64,000 nt of DNA. Origin: CAUPWF01 sp963515125. Its GTDB lineage: Bacteria > Bacillota > Clostridia > Lachnospirales > Lachnospiraceae. The DNA is taken from the NCBI GenBank assembly GCA_052116865.1, contig JBQKKG010000005.1, forward strand, positions 62,001 to 126,000, read 5' to 3'. Position 1 is the first letter of the stretch, and each line of letters starts with the position of its first letter. The notes beneath the pieces were generated by a model that made no database searches, was not told the DNA's origin, and saw nothing but the letters and a program-made list of their open reading frames with translations. The translations under genes were made by a program, and so were the position numbers. Shown piece by piece: positions 60,057-64,000 of this stretch.

Positions 60057-60362
60057 ATGTCAACTATGAAAATCAAAAAAGGTGATACTGTAAAAGTGAT
60101 TGCTGGAAAAGATAAAGATAAAGAAGGCAAAGTAATTGCTGTAAAAGATGGAAAAGTATTAGTTGAAGGTGTCAACATGCTGACAAAGCACACAAAACCA
60201 AGTGCTGCAAATCAAAATGGTGGTATCATTCATCAAGAAGGACCTATTGATGTTTCTAACGTAATGTATGTTCATAAAGGAAATACTACAAGAGTAGGTT
60301 TCAAAATGGACGGAGATAAGAAAGTACGTGTAGCAAAATCAACAGGCGATGTGATCGATTAA
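60057..60362 (+). CDS. rplX: 50S ribosomal protein L24
   Basis: A 101-residue L24 with KOW motif (KKGDTVKVIAGKDKDKEGKVIAV, GGIIHQEGPIDVSNVM). AAGGAGGTGCCAAG upstream. Confidence 0.97.
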   Translation: MSTMKIKKGDTVKVIAGKDKDKEGKVIAVKDGKVLVEGVNMLTKHTKPSAANQNGGIIHQEGPIDVSNVMYVHKGNTTRVGFKMDGDKKVRVAKSTGDVID

Positions 60363-60384
60363 TTAGAGAAAGGAGGCAGGGACT

Positions 60385-60924
60385 TTGAGTAGACTTAAAG
60401 AAACATACCAAAATGAAATCGTAGATGCTATGGTTAAGAAATTTGGTTATAAAAATATAATGGAAGTGCCAAAGCTTGATAAAGTAGTTATCAACATGGG
60501 CGTTGGCGAAGCAAAAGATAATGCGAAAGTGCTAGAATCAGCAGTAGCTGACCTAGAAAAAATCACAGGACAAAAAGCTGTTCTTACAAAGGCTAAAAAT
60601 TCTATAGCTAACTTCAAACTCAGAGAAGGAATGGCAATCGGATGTAAAGTTACTTTAAGAGGAGAAAGAATGTATGAATTTGTTGATCGTTTGATTAACT
60701 TGGCATTACCTCGTGTACGTGACTTTAGAGGTGTTAACCCTAACGCATTTGACGGAAGAGGTAACTATGCTCTTGGTATTAAAGAACAATTGATATTCCC
60801 TGAAATCGAATATGATAAGGTTGATAAAGTTAGAGGTATGGATGTAATTTTTGTTACAACTGCTAAAACAGACGAGGAATCTCGTGAATTATTAACACTA
60901 TTCAACATGCCGTTCACAAAGTAA
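60385..60924 (+). CDS. rplE: 50S ribosomal protein L5
   Basis: A 179-residue L5 with a TTG start (SRLKETYQNEIVDAMVKKFGYKN, GVGEAKDNAKVLESA, RVRDFRGVNPNAFDGRGNYALG). AAAGGAGG and the fit to the family N-terminus support TTG; no ATG lies nearer. Confidence 0.97.
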   Translation: MSRLKETYQNEIVDAMVKKFGYKNIMEVPKLDKVVINMGVGEAKDNAKVLESAVADLEKITGQKAVLTKAKNSIANFKLREGMAIGCKVTLRGERMYEFVDRLINLALPRVRDFRGVNPNAFDGRGNYALGIKEQLIFPEIEYDKVDKVRGMDVIFVTTAKTDEESRELLTLFNMPFTK

Positions 60925-60939
60925 GGAGGAGGGGAATTC

Positions 60940-61125
60940 ATGGCAAAAACATCTATGAAAATAAAACAACAACGACCAGCAAAGTTCTCTACTAGAGAAT
61001 ATAATCGTTGTAGAATTTGTGGTCGTCCACATGCATATTTAAGAAAATACGGAATTTGCAGAGTTTGCTTCCGTGAATTAGCATATAAGGGACAAATCCC
61101 AGGAGTTAAAAAAGCTAGTTGGTAA
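60940..61125 (+). CDS. rpsZ: 30S ribosomal protein S14, zinc-binding type
   Basis: A 61-residue type Z S14 with two CxxC pairs in CRICGRPHAYLRKYGICRVC, the zinc-binding form typical of Firmicutes. AGGAGGAGGGG upstream. Confidence 0.98.
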   Translation: MAKTSMKIKQQRPAKFSTREYNRCRICGRPHAYLRKYGICRVCFRELAYKGQIPGVKKASW

Positions 61126-61152
61126 AATGAAAAACAAAAGGAGGTAACTTAA

Positions 61153-61554
61153 ATGACTATGAGTGATCCAATCGCAGATATGCTTACGAGAATCCGTAAT
61201 GCGAATACTGCTAAACACGATACAGTTGATATTCCTGCGTCTAAGATGAAAGTCGCTATTGCCGATATTCTTCTAAATGAAGGTTATATTACAAAATATG
61301 AAATAGTAGAAGATGGTGCATTCCAGACAATCCGCATCACCTTAAAATATGGTTCGGATAAGAATGTGAAAGTAATTTCTGGTCTTAAGAGAATTTCAAA
61401 GCCAGGATTGCGTGTATATGCTAGTAAAAATGATCTTCCTAAAGTATTAGGTGGACTTGGTACAGCGATTATCTCAACAAACAGTGGTGTTATTACAGAT
61501 AAAGAAGCTAGAAAGCTTAATGTTGGTGGAGAAGTATTAGCATTTGTTTGGTAG
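61153..61554 (+). CDS. rpsH: 30S ribosomal protein S8
   Basis: A 133-residue S8 (MSDPIADMLTRIRNANTAKHDTVDIPASKMK, GVITDKEARKLNVGGEVLAFVW). In other bacteria S8 represses the spc operon. Followed by a 106 bp gap without a terminator before rplF. Confidence 0.98.
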   Translation: MTMSDPIADMLTRIRNANTAKHDTVDIPASKMKVAIADILLNEGYITKYEIVEDGAFQTIRITLKYGSDKNVKVISGLKRISKPGLRVYASKNDLPKVLGGLGTAIISTNSGVITDKEARKLNVGGEVLAFVW

Positions 61555-61660
61555 ATCGTTGATAAACTGAACTATAGAAAATGAGCTATATGCTCAATGC
61601 AACTGAAAACAGAGGAGACGTAGGGGCTCTTCCGAGAATTTAAGTGTAGGAGGAATTGGT

Positions 61661-62203
61661 ATGTCACGTATAGGAAGACTACCTGTCGCTATTCCAGCAG
61701 GAGTAACTGTTGAAATCGCAGACAATAATAAAGTGACTGTTAAAGGTCCTAAAGGAACTCTTGTAAGAGAACTTCCAGTAGAAATGGAAATCAAACAAGA
61801 AGGCGAAGAAATTGTTGTAACAAGACCAAATGACTTAAAGAAAATGAAATCATTACATGGCTTAACAAGAACATTGATTAACAATATGGTGGTTGGTGTT
61901 AGCCAAGGATATGAAAAAGTTCTAGAAGTAAATGGTGTAGGTTATAGAGCAGCAAAATCAGGTAATAAATTAACATTGAGTTTAGGATATTCTCACCCAG
62001 TAGAGATGGAAGATCCAGAAGGTATCGAAAGTGTACTTGAAGGACAGAATAAAATCACTGTTAAGGGTATTGATAAAGAAAAAGTAGGCCAATACGCAGC
62101 TGAAATCAGAGATAAGAGAAGACCAGAACCTTATAAAGGAAAAGGTATTAAATATGCTGATGAAGTTATTAGACGTAAAGTTGGTAAGACTGGTAAAAAA
62201 TAA
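61661..62203 (+). CDS. rplF: 50S ribosomal protein L6
   Basis: A 180-residue L6 (SRIGRLPVAIPAGVTVEI, KRRPEPYKGKGIKYADEVIRRKVGKTGKK). AGGAGGAAT upstream. Confidence 0.98.
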   Translation: MSRIGRLPVAIPAGVTVEIADNNKVTVKGPKGTLVRELPVEMEIKQEGEEIVVTRPNDLKKMKSLHGLTRTLINNMVVGVSQGYEKVLEVNGVGYRAAKSGNKLTLSLGYSHPVEMEDPEGIESVLEGQNKITVKGIDKEKVGQYAAEIRDKRRPEPYKGKGIKYADEVIRRKVGKTGKK

Positions 62204-62220
62204 TTAAGGAGAGTGCGAAG

Positions 62221-62589
62221 ATGGTTAGTAAAAAATCAAGAACAGAAGTTCGTTTAAACAAACATAGAAAATTACGTAATCGTTTCAGTGGTACTACTGA
62301 AAGACCGCGTTTAGCTGTGTTTAGAAGTAATAATCATATGTATGCTCAAATTATTGACGATACAGTTGGAAACACTCTAGTTTCAGCTTCAACTCTTCAA
62401 AAAGAAGTGAAGGCAGAATTAGAAAAAACTAACAACGTTGATGCAGCAGCATACTTGGGAACAGTTATTGCTAAAAAAGCAATGGAAAAAGGTATTAATA
62501 CTGTAGTCTTTGATAGAGGCGGCTTTATATACCAAGGAAAAATTAAAGCATTAGCAGATGCAGCTAGAGAAGCTGGATTAGAATTCTAG
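62221..62589 (+). CDS. rplR: 50S ribosomal protein L18
   Basis: A 122-residue L18 (RLNKHRKLRNRFSGTTERPRLAVFRSNNHMYAQIIDD, VVFDRGGFIYQGKIKALADAAREAGLEF); binds 5S rRNA. Confidence 0.98.
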   Translation: MVSKKSRTEVRLNKHRKLRNRFSGTTERPRLAVFRSNNHMYAQIIDDTVGNTLVSASTLQKEVKAELEKTNNVDAAAYLGTVIAKKAMEKGINTVVFDRGGFIYQGKIKALADAAREAGLEF

Positions 62590-62603
62590 GAGGAGGAACA
62601 CAC

Positions 62604-63113
62604 ATGAAACGTAATCTTATTGATGCTAGTCAATTAGAACTAACAGAAAAAGTGGTATCAATTAAACGTGTAACTAAGGTTGTTAAAGGTGGTCGTAACT
62701 TCAGATTCACAGCTTTAGTGGTTGTTGGTGATGGAAATGGCCATGTTGGTGCAGGTTTAGGAAAAGCAACAGAAATCCCAGAAGCAATTCGTAAGGGAAA
62801 AGAAGATGCAATGAAGAAACTTATTTCTGTAACATTAGATGAAAACGATAGTATTACACACGATGTATATGGCAAATTTGGAAGTGCTTCAGTATTATTG
62901 AAGAAAGCTCCAGAAGGTACCGGAGTTATTGCTGGTGGCCCAGTACGTGCGGTAATCGAGCTTTCAGGAATTAAGAACATTCGTACCAAGTCATTAGGAT
63001 CTAACAACAAGCAAAATGTAGTACTTGCAACAATTGCTGGATTAAGTGAAGTAAAAACTCCAGAAGAAGTGGCTAAACTTCGCGGGAAATCTGTAGAAGA
63101 GATCTTGGGTTAA
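62604..63113 (+). CDS. rpsE: 30S ribosomal protein S5
   Basis: A 169-residue S5 (KVVSIKRVTKVVKGGRNFRFTALVVVGDGNGHVGAGLGKA, APEGTGVIAGGPVRAVIELSGIKNI). AGGAGGAGG upstream. Confidence 0.98.
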   Translation: MKRNLIDASQLELTEKVVSIKRVTKVVKGGRNFRFTALVVVGDGNGHVGAGLGKATEIPEAIRKGKEDAMKKLISVTLDENDSITHDVYGKFGSASVLLKKAPEGTGVIAGGPVRAVIELSGIKNIRTKSLGSNNKQNVVLATIAGLSEVKTPEEVAKLRGKSVEEILG

Positions 63114-63126
63114 GGAGGAGATTAAA

Positions 63127-63306
63127 ATGGCAAACTTAAAAGTAACGTTAGTGAAATCTACAATTGGTGCTGTGCCAAAACACAGAAAGACTGTAGAAGC
63201 ATTAGGTTTGAGAAAACTTAATAAAACTGTTGAAATACCTGATAATGCAGCAACAAGAGGTATGGTGCAACAAGTAAGACACTTAGTAAAAGTAGAAGAA
63301 GTTTAA
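63127..63306 (+). CDS. rpmD: 50S ribosomal protein L30
   Basis: A 59-residue L30 (MANLKVTLVKSTIGAVPKHR, RKTVEALGLRKLNKTVEIPD, RGMVQQVRHLVKVEEV), so it is easily missed by length filters. AAGGAGGAG upstream. Confidence 0.97.
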   Translation: MANLKVTLVKSTIGAVPKHRKTVEALGLRKLNKTVEIPDNAATRGMVQQVRHLVKVEEV

Positions 63307-63316
63307 AAAATATAAT

Positions 63317-63341
63317 CTTATTGAACGTATGTTTCAATAAG
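63317..63341. repeat. small inverted repeat between rpmD and rplO
   Basis: CTTATTGAA and TTCAATAAG, nine-base arms, without a T-run; perhaps an mRNA processing or stability element. Confidence 0.4.
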
Positions 63342-63362
63342 CAAAGATAAGGAGGTAAGAAC

Positions 63363-63803
63363 ATGGACTTATCAAGCTTAAGACCTGCTGATGGGGCAAA
63401 ACAAAGTGATAATTTCAGAAGAGGACGTGGACACGGATCTGGAAATGGTAAGACTGCTGGTAAAGGGCATAAAGGACAAAAAGCACGTTCTGGTGGTACA
63501 AGACCAGGATTTGAAGGTGGACAAATGCCTTTATACAGAAGAATACCAAAAAGAGGATTTACATGTAGAAACTCTAAAGAGATTGTTGGTATTAATATAA
63601 GTGCATTAGAAGCATTTGAGAATGAATCAGTTGTTTCTATTGAAACACTTATTGAAAGTGGTATTGTGAAACACACAAAAGACGGTGTTAAAATTCTTGG
63701 AAATGGAGAATTAACTAAGAAGCTTACAGTTCAAGCAAATGCATTTAGTGCAAGCGCTGTTGAAAAGATTGAAGCTCTTGGTGGAAAAGCAGAGGTGATC
63801 TAA
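63363..63803 (+). CDS. rplO: 50S ribosomal protein L15
   Basis: A 146-residue L15 (MDLSSLRPADGAKQSDNFRRGRGHGSGNGKTAGKGHKGQKAR, GFEGGQMPLYRRIPKRGF). Its TAA overlaps the secY ATG by one base. Confidence 0.98.
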   Translation: MDLSSLRPADGAKQSDNFRRGRGHGSGNGKTAGKGHKGQKARSGGTRPGFEGGQMPLYRRIPKRGFTCRNSKEIVGINISALEAFENESVVSIETLIESGIVKHTKDGVKILGNGELTKKLTVQANAFSASAVEKIEALGGKAEVI

Positions 63804-64000
63804 TGTTAGAGACATTTCGAAAAGCTTTTAGAGTAGATGAAATCCGTAAAAAGATTTTTTATACGTTTTTAATGCTAGTCGTAATTAGAATTGGGTCACA
63901 ATTGCCAACACCAGGTGTGGATCCTACTTATATCCAGGATTTCTTTGCAAATCAAACAGGGGAAGCGTTTAATTTTTTTAACGCTTTCACTGGTGGATCT
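63803..64000 (+). CDS. secY: protein translocase SecY, cut by the window end
   Basis: The first 66 codons of SecY (MLETFRKAFRVDEIRKKIFYTFLMLVVIRIGSQLPTPGVDP), the first membrane helix of the Sec channel. TAATG overlap with rplO. It continues beyond the window. Confidence 0.95.
   Translation, partial: MLETFRKAFRVDEIRKKIFYTFLMLVVIRIGSQLPTPGVDPTYIQDFFANQTGEAFNFFNAFTGGS

Overview
The window is a chromosomal segment of a low-GC, Gram-positive anaerobe of the class Clostridia, most likely Lachnospiraceae or a close relative. This rests on AT-rich codon use, strong AGGAGG ribosome binding sites, a type III glutamine synthetase, an AsnA-type asparagine synthetase, a GH112 phosphorylase, selenocysteine decoding, D-proline reductase and a Clostridia-like S10-spc order. 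I do not name a species.

Layout. (1) 1-4.25 kb is the decayed end of an integrative element: scrambled remnants, about 360 bp of small hairpins, a RepA-like initiator, a frameshifted DnaC-like ATPase that reads through into an excisionase, and an intact tyrosine integrase. (2) 4.46-11.1 kb is a potassium locus: low-molecular-weight phosphatase, a KdpD-like kinase lacking the usual N-terminal domain, a KdpE-like regulator, a TPR protein, two TrkA-type subunits, TrkH and a VanZ protein. (3) 11.4-20.0 kb is an alpha-galactoside locus: ABC importer, two paralogous AraC regulators, a GH36 and a GH4 alpha-galactosidase. (4) 20.1-25.7 kb is mixed: PadR with a HAAS membrane protein, an iron alcohol dehydrogenase behind a MerR-type promoter, a cation/proton antiporter, a small Cys-rich protein, an EamA transporter and DUF523. 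(5) 25.7-30.7 kb is amino-sugar use: a minus-strand CBM9-like/nagB/nagA operon bracketed by two large perfect palindromes, divergent from a GH112 galactosyl-HexNAc phosphorylase. (6) 30.8-33.5 kb carries a methyltransferase and a membrane glycerophosphodiesterase.

(7) 33.7-52.9 kb is a selenium and Stickland region: yedF, selD (itself with an in-frame TGA), selA, selB, a LysR regulator, then asnA-glnN and a glnB relic on the other strand, a cysteine-desulfurase-like gene with a DUF3343 gene, a TetR regulator, proline racemase, tRNA-Sec, and prdC-prdA-small gene-prdB-prdD-prdE. PrdB has an in-frame TGA followed by a clear hairpin. Selenophosphate synthesis, Sec-tRNA synthesis, UGA decoding and a major selenoprotein client thus lie within about 19 kb. 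PrdD and PrdE together match PrdA, and the gene boundary falls exactly where PrdA is expected to be self-cleaved. (8) 53-54.4 kb holds a TauE/SafE transporter and a structured leader with a good promoter. (9) 54.4-64 kb is the S10-spc ribosomal protein operon from rpsJ into secY, which runs off the window.

Two genes appear cut in a naive ORF call but are selenoproteins (selD, prdB). Two real genes are under 60 residues (the DUF6472-like gene at 24231 and rpmD at 63127). All functional statements come from reading motifs and recalling families; no database search or folding program was run.
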